Shown here piece after piece: positions 8,457 to 14,583 of a stretch of 16,699 nucleotides of DNA. Positions within the stretch are counted from its first letter, which is position 1; each line of letters begins with the position of its first letter. Made by a program: the position numbers and the translations under genes. The stretch is from Saprospiraceae bacterium (GTDB taxonomy: Bacteria > Bacteroidota > Bacteroidia > Chitinophagales > Saprospiraceae), in NCBI GenBank assembly GCA_027009605.1, contig JALVCY010000081.1, positions 1-16,699 on the forward strand, written 5' to 3'. Under the pieces are notes generated by a model, which worked only from the letters and a program-made list of their open reading frames with translations, made no database searches and was not told the DNA's origin.

Positions 8457-8477
8457 GGGCGAACCTTGTGTTCGCCC
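8453..8477. repeat. GTAG-headed REP-like hairpin (GGGCGAAC type), copy 1
   Basis: GTAG leads into GGGCGAAC, loop CTTGT, and GTTCGCCC, an 8-bp perfect stem. The 25 bp are identical to 12012-12036. The TAG of the head is the stop codon of the metallophosphatase gene. The right end runs straight into the GATATGCCC tandem array, whose units look like reiterations of the CGCCCG edge. Confidence 0.75.
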
Positions 8478-8621
8478 GCATATGTCCGCATATGCCCGAT
8501 ATGCCCGATATGCCCGAATATGCCCGATATGCCCGCATATGCCCGATATGCCCAAATATGCCCGATATGCCCGATATGCCCGAATATGCCCGCATACGCC
8601 CGAATATGCCCGAATATCCCC
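8478..8621. repeat. Tandem array of 15 units GATATGCCC / GNATATGCCC
   Basis: Fifteen head-to-tail units fill exactly 144 bp. Six are 9-mers (GATATGCCC at 8498, 8507, 8526, 8545, 8564, 8573). Nine are 10-mers with C or A inserted (GCATATGCCC, GAATATGCCC, AAATATGCCC and point variants at 8478, 8592 and 8612). The 9- and 10-bp units are interspersed rather than blocked. A degenerate unit follows to about 8636. Five of the six frames are open across it, which explains the overlapping long ORFs on both strands; their low-complexity Tyr/Pro/Met/Ala/Arg products are not credible proteins. Confidence 0.9.
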
Positions 8622-8714
8622 GTCCATATTTGCCCCAAATCATTTTTACCAAAGAGTTTGTGTCAAAAAGTATTCATTTATCACCCCCCCCAATTTAAAT
8701 CCGTTTGAAGTCTT

Positions 8715-8812
8715 GTTCAAGCGTTCAATCGTTCAACTGATTGCTTATAACTAGTTGATTTCCAGCACCTTCGATTGAACAGTTGAACAGTTGAACAGTT
8801 GAACGATTGAAC
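8715..8812. repeat. Inverted octamer element (GTTCAATC ... GATTGAAC), copy A
   Basis: The left end is three octamers GTTCAAGC, GTTCAATC, GTTCAACT (8715-8738). The right end is five inverse octamers GATTGAAC, three AGTTGAAC and GATTGAAC (8773-8812). The 17 bp 8723-8739 are the perfect reverse complement of 8796-8812. The inner 56 bp include TTATAACTAGTTG, which recurs almost unchanged in copy B at about 11570-11582. The element therefore has terminal inverted repeats built of tandem words. Confidence 0.75.
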
Positions 8813-8842
8813 AAAATCCCCAAACAGAATAAAATTTTGTGG

Positions 8843-8888
8843 ACTCAAGAGCAAACCACTACTCTCGACTTTTCGGAGTAAACTCAAC
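8843..8888 (+). repeat. Dispersed module 1, copy A
   Basis: This runs from ACTCAAGAGCAAACCACTAC to GGAGTAAACTCAAC. Close copies are at 15686-15730 (same strand) and, inverted, at 15368-15408. Its 3' end GGAGTAAACTCAAC is shared with module 2, so the two modules look like relatives with a common right end. No coding capacity. Confidence 0.7.
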
Positions 8889-8896
8889 AGTTGAAC

Positions 8897-8969
8897 GATT
8901 GAACAAAATTCCCAAATAGAATAAAATTTGCTAGTTTTGCATCAAAATACTTTTAGGAGTAAACTCAAC
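8897..8969 (+). repeat. Dispersed module 2, copy A
   Basis: About 73 bp from GATTGAACAAAATTCCC to GGAGTAAACTCAAC, with copies at 11614-11685 and 15731-15803. Each begins with a TTGAAC word. This copy contains TAGTTTTG at 8932-8939, which fits the TAnnTTTG promoter pattern, whereas the other copies do not (GTGGTTTTA, CAGTTTCG). The last part lies only 33 bp before the next gene's start, so it could supply its promoter. Confidence 0.7.
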
Positions 8970-9002
8970 AACAATTGAACATAATAAACCCATCCACCCA
9001 CC

Positions 9003-9974
9003 ATGCCCATCATAAAACAATCCACCTATCCCGGCCCGCCGGTTTATCTATTCAACGGTCACATTCAGACCATTTTGCCTAGTATGGAAGACAAGGCCGG
9101 GCGCTTAGCCTATGAGCGTCAGCGTTTTACGTTAAGCGATGGAGACTTTGTAGATTTAGATTGGCTAAGGGCGGGGCATCCCAAGGTAGCGGTTTTGATA
9201 CATGGATTAGAAGGGAATAGTCAGCGAAAATACTTGCGTAAAATGGCTACGTTTTTACACGACAGGGGGTGGGATATTTTGGCATGGAATGCCCGTTCGT
9301 GCAGTGGAGAGATGAACAAGGCCTTCCGGCTGTACGAGCATGGCGAAATCGGGGATTTGTCGGAAGTGATGGATACGCTTCCGCAAAAAGGGTATGGGCA
9401 AGCGGTTTTAGTGGGCTTCAGTATGGGAGGCAGTATCGTATTGAATTATTTGGGCAGAAAAGGGGAGGAGTTGCCCAAAATCGTCACCCATGGCGTAGCG
9501 ATATCGACCCCTTGCAATTTGGGGGAATGCGCCGACAAGTTGGATCGTTGGGACAACATACTTTATCGCAATAAATTTAAGCGGAAGCTATATAAAAAAA
9601 TCATACACAAAGCCCGGCAGTTTCCCGGACGTATCAACCCGGACAAACTCAAAGAAGTAAAAAGATGGCGAGATTTTGACGAGTTCTTTTCCGCTCCGGT
9701 CAACGGTTATGCCAATGCGGATGATTTTTATCGGAAAGCTTCTTCCGGCAACCACGTGGCCGGGGTCGCAGTGCCCACTTTATTGATTAATGCCCAAAAT
9801 GATCCGTTTTTGACTCCTGCCTGTTCGCCGGCACACCTTGCGGAAAAACATCCCAACTTCTACTTGGAAGTGACAAAAAACGGGGGACATGTCGGCTTTC
9901 CGGACAAGAAAAAAAGCGATTTTTGGCTGGGAAACCGGGTCGTAGAGTTTATTTCTTCTACAAAAAAATGTTAA
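9003..9974 (+). CDS. YheT-type alpha/beta-fold hydrolase
   Basis: A 323-residue cytoplasmic protein of the YheT/ABHD1-3 family. Family signatures are the N-terminal FNGHIQTILPS (17-27), the oxyanion strand IHGLEGNS (66-73), the nucleophile elbow GFSMGG with Ser140, the acid Asp267 in NAQNDPF, and the base His296 in GGHVGFP. The triad is complete and the length normal. Members are esterases or lipases of mostly unknown natural substrate; E. coli YheT is the reference bacterial member. ATG at 9003 is preceded by a C/A-rich leader without Shine-Dalgarno. Upstream lies dispersed module 2. The gene is probably monocistronic, since a hairpin follows 9 bp after its stop. Confidence 0.92.
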   Translation: MPIIKQSTYPGPPVYLFNGHIQTILPSMEDKAGRLAYERQRFTLSDGDFVDLDWLRAGHPKVAVLIHGLEGNSQRKYLRKMATFLHDRGWDILAWNARSCSGEMNKAFRLYEHGEIGDLSEVMDTLPQKGYGQAVLVGFSMGGSIVLNYLGRKGEELPKIVTHGVAISTPCNLGECADKLDRWDNILYRNKFKRKLYKKIIHKARQFPGRINPDKLKEVKRWRDFDEFFSAPVNGYANADDFYRKASSGNHVAGVAVPTLLINAQNDPFLTPACSPAHLAEKHPNFYLEVTKNGGHVGFPDKKKSDFWLGNRVVEFISSTKKC

Positions 9975-9982
9975 ACTTTTAT

Positions 9983-9998
9983 TTGCTAGAAATAGCAA
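9983..9998 (+). terminator. Small 3' hairpin TTGCTA-GAAA-TAGCAA
   Basis: A 6-bp stem with a GAAA (GNRA-type) loop starts 9 nt after the stop of the YheT-type gene. Only a short mixed AGTATT follows, so termination would be weak; an mRNA 3'-end role is more likely. Confidence 0.4.
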
Positions 9999-10143
9999 GT
10001 ATTCCGGGATTTTGCAGAATAATTGCCGCTTAATTGGGTGATTTGCCAAAGAATTGTTTGAAATCGAAAAAATTTATTGTTTGGCTTAAGGCAAGAAGTG
10101 TATCTAAATTTTTGCAAAAGTGGATAATTAGCAAATTTTATTT

Positions 10144-10151
10144 TATATTTG
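10144..10151 (+). promoter_or_regulatory. -7 element TATATTTG
   Basis: TATATTTG is an exact TAnnTTTG match. The inverted repeat GCAAAT (10131-10136) / ATTTGC (10147-10152) overlaps it and could be an operator. The nearest upstream TTTG (10111-10114) is 29 bp away, too far for a normal -33 element. It would start the short transcript described next. Confidence 0.5.
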
Positions 10152-10156
10152 CAGTC

Positions 10157-10266
10157 AAGTAGCAAATAAAAAGTATTCTCGCTTTTTTGCTAAAGAAACG
10201 AATAATATTATTTGGTTTTATTTGGTTAGGGCTGAGGTAGCGCGTGGTTGCGCTATCTCTTTTTTT
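10157..10266 (+). ncRNA. Candidate small RNA of about 110 nt
   Basis: This is bounded by the exact -7 element at 10144 and the intrinsic terminator at 10234-10266. It has no credible ORF. It would open with a hairpin TAGCAAA (10160-10166) ... TTTGCTA (10186-10192). A single-stranded A/U-rich middle containing the palindrome AATAATATTATT (10201-10212) follows, and it ends in the GC-rich terminator stem. It does not match tRNA, SRP, tmRNA or an ordinary 6S RNA by eye. The next gene has its own -7 element at 10297, downstream of the terminator, so the transcript is separate. The alternative is a long 3' UTR of the YheT-type gene. Existence and ends are inferred from sequence only. Confidence 0.45.
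10234..10266 (+). terminator. Strong intrinsic terminator
   Basis: GAGGTAGCGC (10234-10243) pairs with GCGCTATCTC (10250-10259) through ten base pairs including one G-U, with loop GTGGTT. Seven Ts (10260-10266) follow directly. It closes the transcript from the YheT-type gene or the candidate small RNA. Confidence 0.88.
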
Positions 10267-10296
10267 GTTTTATATGCAATAATTCCCAAATTCATG

Positions 10297-10304
10297 TACC
10301 TTTG
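10297..10304 (+). promoter_or_regulatory. -7 element TACCTTTG for the DUF3078 gene
   Basis: An exact TAnnTTTG match 30 bp upstream of ATG 10335 predicts a leader of about 20-25 nt. It lies just after the preceding terminator. No well-spaced -33 TTTG is seen. Confidence 0.6.
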
Positions 10305-10334
10305 TGACATTGTTAAACTAAAATAAACTCAACA

Positions 10335-11336
10335 ATGACTAAAAAAATCTTACTTGTAATGTGGGTCCTTTTTTCAGGTGTCTTGCTTTTTGCGCAAGCA
10401 GATGACAAACGCCTCAAGGAAGTGAACAAATTGGCTGCGAAAGAAGCTAAAGATGGCTGGAATAAAGGCGGTGGAATTGGTTTCGATTTGACGGGTCTTA
10501 GACTGATTAATCCTAGAGTCGGAGCCGGTGATAATAAATTTGGAATTGGCGGTTTGGGTACTTTCTTTTTTAACCTAAAGCAAGGCAAAAACTTTTGGGA
10601 TAATGGGTTGACATTTCAGTTGGCTGTTCAGAGCTTGAAGATTGGTAACACAACCAAATACCAAAAAAACCTAGATGTGCTTCGGCTTAATTCAAGGTAT
10701 GGTCACCAAATCAAAGAAAAATTATTTGGCGCTATAGATTTAGGGGTAGAGACTTTGTTGTTGCCTACTTATCAAAACAATTATCTTGCCGGCGAAAACC
10801 TGGAGAAACCTTTGGCTAAGCTTTTTTCTCCTGCTAGAATCACCCTTTCTCCCGGATTGGACTATAAGCCCAATACCCATTTCTCTGTATTTTTTGCACC
10901 GATTGGTATTAAGATGATTTATGTGGCTGATGATGATATCGCCAACTTGGGCATCCATGGTACACAGTTGAAAGACGAAAATGATCCTTCTAAAGGCTAT
11001 GAAAATATGTTCTTTCAAGCCGGTGCGAACCTACAAGCCAAATATTTGAATAAGTTCTGGAATGACAAGGTGTCTTATTCCACTACTTTGGATTTGTTCT
11101 CTAACTATTTGCACAATCCACAAAATATTGACGTCCTTTGGGGGCATGCTTTGGATTTGGCAATTACCAAGAACTTATCTCTTTCCTTCATGGGCGAGCT
11201 ATTCTATGACCACGATATTGATGTCAATGTGGACAGAAATGAAGATGGTGTCTATGGTGGAGCCGCTGCCGGTGAATTAGGAAAACGGGCCAGCATGACC
11301 GGTGGATACTACTTGAAGTATAACAAAATATTCTAA
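10335..11336 (+). CDS. DUF3078 family outer-membrane protein
   Basis: 333 residues with a signal peptide (MTKKILLVMWVLFSGVLLFAQA). The mature part opens with a charged helix (DDKRLKEVNKLAAKEAKDGW) and then KGGGIGFDLTGLRLINPRVGAGDN. Alternating short beta strands follow, rich in aromatic and Asn/Gly turns, with YLKYNKIF at the extreme C-terminus, typical of an outer-membrane barrel end. The pattern matches DUF3078, a Bacteroidota family of uncharacterised outer-membrane proteins. No function can be assigned. The gene is monocistronic, with its own -7 element and a strong terminator, suggesting steady expression. Confidence 0.85.
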   Translation: MTKKILLVMWVLFSGVLLFAQADDKRLKEVNKLAAKEAKDGWNKGGGIGFDLTGLRLINPRVGAGDNKFGIGGLGTFFFNLKQGKNFWDNGLTFQLAVQSLKIGNTTKYQKNLDVLRLNSRYGHQIKEKLFGAIDLGVETLLLPTYQNNYLAGENLEKPLAKLFSPARITLSPGLDYKPNTHFSVFFAPIGIKMIYVADDDIANLGIHGTQLKDENDPSKGYENMFFQAGANLQAKYLNKFWNDKVSYSTTLDLFSNYLHNPQNIDVLWGHALDLAITKNLSLSFMGELFYDHDIDVNVDRNEDGVYGGAAAGELGKRASMTGGYYLKYNKIF

Positions 11337-11357
11337 GTATCTGCTTTCGCAAAATGT

Positions 11358-11396
11358 AAAAAACAGCCAATTGATTCGTCAGTTGGCTGTTTTTTT
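11358..11396 (+). terminator. Intrinsic terminator with a TTCG loop
   Basis: AAAAAACAGCCAA (11358-11370) pairs with TTGGCTGTTTTTT (11383-11395). An inner TGA-TTCG-TCA stem-loop follows across one mismatch, and the right arm runs into the T tract. It lies 22 bp after the DUF3078 stop. The A tract on the left makes it plausibly bidirectional. Confidence 0.9.
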
Positions 11397-11403
11397 ATGG
11401 TAG

Positions 11404-11423
11404 TAGCCAAATTTATTTGGCTA
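11404..11423. repeat. Perfect inverted repeat TAGCCAAAT-TT-ATTTGGCTA
   Basis: A 9-bp arm with a two-base centre, just after the terminator. TAGCCAAAT recurs singly at about 15664-15672. A GCGAAGC mini-hairpin follows at 11435-11441. The remaining sequence up to 11548 has no recognisable gene; the open frame there lacks coding character. Confidence 0.5.
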
Positions 11424-11548
11424 GGTAGCAAAGAGCGAAGCGAGTTTGCGCCACGGGCAATTAGAGCTAGCAATTTGCTCTTGGTGCCACAAAATTTTGT
11501 TCAAAGCTTTGATATTTGGCCGCATGGGCTTTTCGGGGCGGACTCATT

Positions 11549-11685
11549 GTTCAATCGTTCAGTCGGCTCTCATAACTAGTTGGTTATCAGTGCTTTCAGT
11601 TGAACAGTTGTACAATTGAACAAAATTCCGAATAGAATAAAATATGGTGGTTTTACATCAGAATACTTCTAGGAGTCAACTCAAC
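11549..11685. repeat. Inverted octamer element plus module 2, copy B
   Basis: It starts with GTTCAATC and GTTCAGTC (11549-11564). It then carries the conserved ATAACTAGTTG, the inverse octamers AGTTGAAC, AGTTGTAC and AATTGAAC (11598-11621), and module 2 (11614-11685) ending AGGAGTCAACTCAAC. This is the same order as copy A at 8715-8969, without module 1 and with fewer octamers. Array length and module content therefore vary between copies of one element family. Confidence 0.7.
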
Positions 11686-11711
11686 TTTGGAAAGTTAGTG
11701 ATAAAAATACC

Positions 11712-11740
11712 TTTGTTTTCCCAATACTTTGATATATTTG
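11712..11740 (+). promoter_or_regulatory. Complete Bacteroidota promoter (TTTG-N17-TATATTTG)
   Basis: A -33 TTTG at 11712-11715 and a -7 TATATTTG at 11733-11740 are separated by 17 bp, the best-spaced promoter in the window. It should start transcription near 11746, upstream of the prohibitin remnant, and is presumably that gene's original promoter. Confidence 0.6.
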
Positions 11741-11754
11741 CTTTGCGTGCTGAT

Positions 11755-11768
11755 TTAGTACGTACTAA
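11755..11768. promoter_or_regulatory. Perfect palindrome TTAGTACGTACTAA
   Basis: A 14-bp perfect palindrome about 15 bp downstream of the TATATTTG element, in the early transcribed leader. Position and symmetry fit an operator for a dimeric repressor. No regulator is encoded nearby. Confidence 0.45.
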
Positions 11769-11779
11769 CAAAACGAGAA

Positions 11780-12015
11780 AATGATTCTTTGGAGTACGAA
11801 TTCAGGTTACAGAAGGAGTGGAAAGAGTCATCATTCAGGCGCAAGCCAAGGCCAAAGCCAACCAAATATTGAGTGCCGGTTTGACCGATAAGATATTGAA
11901 ATACAAGGGGATAGATGCCACCATAAAATTATCGGAATCCCCCAATTCCAAAGTAATTGTGATTGGTAGTGGCAAAGATGGTGGATTACCATTAATTTTG
12001 GGCGGCGGCTCGTAG
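11780..12015 (+). pseudogene. C-terminal remnant of a prohibitin/SPFH-family gene
   Basis: From GTG 11818 the frame reads ERVIIQAQAKAKANQIL, LTDKILKYKGIDATIKL, SPNSKVIVIGSGKDGG and LPLILGG. This is the typical end of Bacteroidota prohibitin-like membrane scaffold proteins of about 270-290 residues. Just upstream, in another frame (from about 11783), lies NDSLEYEFRLQKEWKE, the segment expected immediately before it. The two frames join cleanly if one 10-bp repeat of GGAAAGAGTC near 11810-11825 has been lost. The membrane anchor and SPFH domain are absent, although a promoter and palindrome remain 5'. It is therefore an internally deleted, frameshifted relic. Its TAG stop belongs to a REP-like element. 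It could still give a 65-residue peptide from GTG, but I consider that unlikely. Confidence 0.72.
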
Positions 12016-12036
12016 GGGCGAACCTTGTGTTCGCCC
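12012..12036. repeat. GTAG-headed REP-like hairpin (GGGCGAAC type), copy 2
   Basis: Identical over 25 bp to the element at 8453-8477: GTAG, then GGGCGAAC, loop CTTGT, GTTCGCCC. Its TAG (12013-12015) ends the prohibitin remnant. A different set of hairpins begins at its right edge. Confidence 0.75.
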
Positions 12037-12126
12037 CCCAAACGTTTTTCGCAAGAAAAAACGTTTGGGCAAAAAAGTTTTTCGCAAGAAAAAAACGTTT
12101 AGGTAAAAGTTTTTCGCAAGAAAAAC
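12037..12126. repeat. Three reiterated GTTTTTC-GCAA-GAAAAA hairpins
   Basis: Three hairpins at about 33-bp spacing share the core GTTTTTC, loop GCAA, GAAAAA. The first (12037-12069) is extended to CCCAAACGTTTTTC / GAAAAAACGTTTGGG with one bulged A. The second is at 12077-12096. The third (12109-12126) is a perfect 7-bp stem. They lie 90-180 bp before the peptidase start and could be termination or leader structures. The sequence from 12127 to 12217 is A-rich and otherwise featureless; no TAnnTTTG element was found for the peptidase gene. Confidence 0.7.
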
Positions 12127-12217
12127 AATCAAAGAAAAAAACAATAAGCCCCGGAAAACATTAAAAAAAAATTAGTCAACCAAGAAAGCCAAGCTTTCGC
12201 AAAAAAAATAAGTTCTT

Positions 12218-13807
12218 ATGCCAATCAGAATGGAAAAAGACCCCGAAGATCCGCGGAAAAAACGGGAAAGAGATTATTACGACAATAGGCGTCGCCGTCC
12301 CGGTGGAGGCGGAGGCGGTATTGGCGGTTTTCTGCCGATGATTTTAATGATGTTGTTTAGAGGCGGTGGTGGCAAAAAGACCATTATGTTACTCTTGGCT
12401 GCCGGAGCAGTCTGGTATTTTTTCTTAGGTGGACAGCAGATGTTGAATGGAGGCGGTGGTGTCGGGCCTAGTGATAACAATACCTCGTATTTTGAAGGAG
12501 CCGAATTAGATGAAAAGCATTACGACAAAGCCGAAGTCTATGAACCCTTGGCGGAAGGTTATGGGAATACCTTGCCATCGGCTACTTCTTTGCTGCAATA
12601 TGCCCCAAAGCGCGGTTTTCAAGGCCGTCAAGGTTCGTGTGTAGGCTGGGCATCTTCTTATGGAGCCCGTACTATTTTGCACGCAAGGGCGACCGGAGCC
12701 GATCCCAATAGTGTGGTATTCAGTCCTTCTTTTTTGTACAATCAAATAGCTTTGCAAGGGTGTCAAGGAGCTTATATGGTCAATGCTATGAAGGTCTTGC
12801 ACCAATATGGAGATTTGCCCTTGCGGGAATTCCCTTACGATGAGCGGACTTGCGCCAATGCGCCCAGTCGTGCTGATTTGCAGCAGGCTTCGCAGTACAG
12901 AATTAAGGGCTACAACCGGTTGACAGTCGGAGCCGATCGGTATGATACAGACTTAAAGGCCATCAAGCAGAACTTAGCCCAAGGCGCACCGGTAGTGATT
13001 GGTGCGATGGTGGGCGGAAGCTTTATGGAGCAAATGCGTGGGCGAGATGTGTGGATACCGACTAGAAACGACTATAGTATGCGCGGATTTGGCGGACATG
13101 CGATGTGTGTGATAGGCTATGACGATAACAAAGCCGGGGGGGCTTTTCAAATAATGAATAGTTGGGGGCCGCAATGGGGAAATAATGGAGTGGCTTGGAT
13201 TAGATATGATGATTTTGCCCATTTTACGAAAGAAGCTTATGGATTATATCCAATGGGTAAGGCCAAAGACCCGAATTTTGACCCCAATAAATTGGCGGTA
13301 GAATTTGGCCTGGTTAATGTCAAGACCAAGGAGTTTATCCCATTGCATCAAAAGCATGGGAAGGTTTTTGCCACGGATCACCCGATTCAGAAGGGGGACA
13401 AGTTTAAAATTGCGGTCGCCAACAGCATCGAGTGTTATATATACGTATTTGGGCAGGAGACGGACGGGTCTAGTTATGTGCTATTCCCCTATACCAAAAA
13501 GCATTCGCCTTATTGTGGGATTACCGGCACACGTTTATTCCCAAAGGATTATTCCATGAAAGCGGATGATTTGGGTTCTCGAGACCGGATAGCCATCTTG
13601 GTGACCAAGGAAGCGATAGACTTTACGGCGGCTAATCAAGCCTTAAATGCCAGTCGTGCCAGTCGGTATTTGGATAAGTTTGAAGCGGTAATTGGGGATG
13701 ATCAAGCCACCAACGTACGCTATAAATCCGGCAAAACGACCAGCTTGGAATGTGATTTGAATGGTAAAGCCGGGACTTTTGTGATTATTGAGTTGGATAA
13801 ACGATAG
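12218..13807 (+). CDS. Membrane-anchored C1A (papain-like) cysteine peptidase with DUF4384-like C-terminus
   Basis: 529 residues. The N-terminus is strongly basic (KKRERDYYDNRRRRP), followed by Gly-rich runs and two hydrophobic stretches (about 37-47 and a transmembrane helix at 54-71). It has no cleavable signal, so the bulk should face the periplasm. The peptidase domain spans about 115-345 with the full papain set: oxyanion Gln135 and nucleophile Cys141 in FQGRQGSCVGWASS, His294 in GGHAMCVIGYDD, and Asn314 in MNSWGPQWG. Residues about 392-465 (GDKFKIAVANSIECYIYVF, SSYVLFPY, DRIAILVTKEAI) look like DUF4384, a beta domain often joined to peptidase or caspase-like domains. No propeptide is obvious. 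The start at 12218 is chosen as the first ATG; Met5 is an alternative. The substrate is unknown. Confidence 0.9.
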   Translation: MPIRMEKDPEDPRKKRERDYYDNRRRRPGGGGGGIGGFLPMILMMLFRGGGGKKTIMLLLAAGAVWYFFLGGQQMLNGGGGVGPSDNNTSYFEGAELDEKHYDKAEVYEPLAEGYGNTLPSATSLLQYAPKRGFQGRQGSCVGWASSYGARTILHARATGADPNSVVFSPSFLYNQIALQGCQGAYMVNAMKVLHQYGDLPLREFPYDERTCANAPSRADLQQASQYRIKGYNRLTVGADRYDTDLKAIKQNLAQGAPVVIGAMVGGSFMEQMRGRDVWIPTRNDYSMRGFGGHAMCVIGYDDNKAGGAFQIMNSWGPQWGNNGVAWIRYDDFAHFTKEAYGLYPMGKAKDPNFDPNKLAVEFGLVNVKTKEFIPLHQKHGKVFATDHPIQKGDKFKIAVANSIECYIYVFGQETDGSSYVLFPYTKKHSPYCGITGTRLFPKDYSMKADDLGSRDRIAILVTKEAIDFTAANQALNASRASRYLDKFEAVIGDDQATNVRYKSGKTTSLECDLNGKAGTFVIIELDKR

Positions 13808-13820
13808 CGGGTAGAGAAAG

Positions 13821-14206
13821 GTTGAGACGTTCGCCTACGGCTCTCTGGGTTGAGAACTCGTCCTCCGGACATCGAGGTTGAGAGCTTCGCAGGTTGAGAC
13901 GATGTGGGTTTTTGACTGGGATTTTACTTCATTATTCGACATTCGGATTCTGTATTCGATATTCTGTTCGTTGAGAGAGTTGAATAAGTTGATTCGCTTC
14001 GCTAGTTGAAGAAGTTGAGGCGTTCGCCTACGGCTCTCTGGGTTGAGAACTCGTCCTCCGGACATCGAGGTTGAGAGCTTCGCAGGTTGAGACGAATTGG
14101 GTTTTTGTTGGGGTTAGTACTTCATTATTCGACATTCGGATTCTGTATTCGATATTCTGTTCGTTGAGAGAGTTGAATAAGTTGATTCGCTGCGCTAGTT
14201 GATTCG
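13821..14206. repeat. 193-bp tandem duplication rich in mini-hairpins
   Basis: Unit 1 (13821-14013) and unit 2 (14014-14206) are in exact 193-bp register at several checked points (agagcttcgc 13881/14074, ttcattattcg 13928/14121, gttgattcgc 13988/14181). They differ at only a few positions around 13900-13927. Each unit has GTTGAG/GTTGA words alternating with tiny hairpins GCC-TAC-GGC, GTCC-TCC-GGAC, GC-TTC-GC and GC-TTC-GC (GC-TGC-GC in unit 2). No coding potential; it begins 13 bp after the peptidase stop. Confidence 0.85.
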
Positions 14207-14460
14207 CTTCGCTAGTTGAGAGATATGGGTTTTGATTTGGATTTTACTTCTGGCTTGGATATTTGGAATTCTGTTTGGTTTTTAGTTGAAGAAGTTGAAG
14301 AAGTTGAATCGCTCGCAAGCTTCGCTAGTTGAGGGATATGGGTTTTTGATTTGGATTTTACTTCATTATTTGATATTTGGCAGTTACAAAGGTGTTGTAC
14401 CTGCGGCGCTCCATCGCTGCCTAGCCGTTAAACCGTTGTACTGCTACACCGTTAATATAA
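14207..14460. repeat. Degenerate continuation of the GTTGA-word region
   Basis: Two shorter, diverged units repeat GATATGGGTTTTTGATTTGGATTTTACTTC-like text (14222-14250, 14335-14362). Between them is a 9-bp array GTTGAAGAA (14284-14307) and a GCTTCGC mini-hairpin at 14319-14325. A CC-TGC-GG mini-hairpin lies at 14400-14406. From 14426 to 14454 the TAACGGTG octamer family appears inverted (CCGTTAAACCGTTG, CACCGTTA). No gene is supported. Confidence 0.65.
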
Positions 14461-14583
14461 TTGATTAACGCTTCATTTAGACAAAAATTAACAGAATTAA
14501 GCAAAATTCATCATATTTAAAAAAAACCTAAGAAAGTCTTAACTACTCTTAACATTTACCTGCCTTTTCTTTGCCCTATCAAT

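Noticed and set aside
8478..8621. Possible CRISPR array
   Set aside because: Units are 9-10 bp with no spacers and no cas genes are nearby; it is a plain tandem repeat.
8319..8754. Several overlapping ORFs on both strands over the GATATGCCC array
   Set aside because: All frames are open because the 9/10-bp units contain no stops; the products are low-complexity and reach into neighbouring unrelated sequence.
10228..10260. tRNA-like stretch (GGTTAGGGCTGAGGTAGCGC)
   Set aside because: No acceptor stem, anticodon arm or T-loop; it is the left arm of an intrinsic terminator.
11397..11579. 60-codon ORF after the DUF3078 terminator
   Set aside because: It spans a palindrome, a mini-hairpin and dispersed repeat copy B; no protein-like features.
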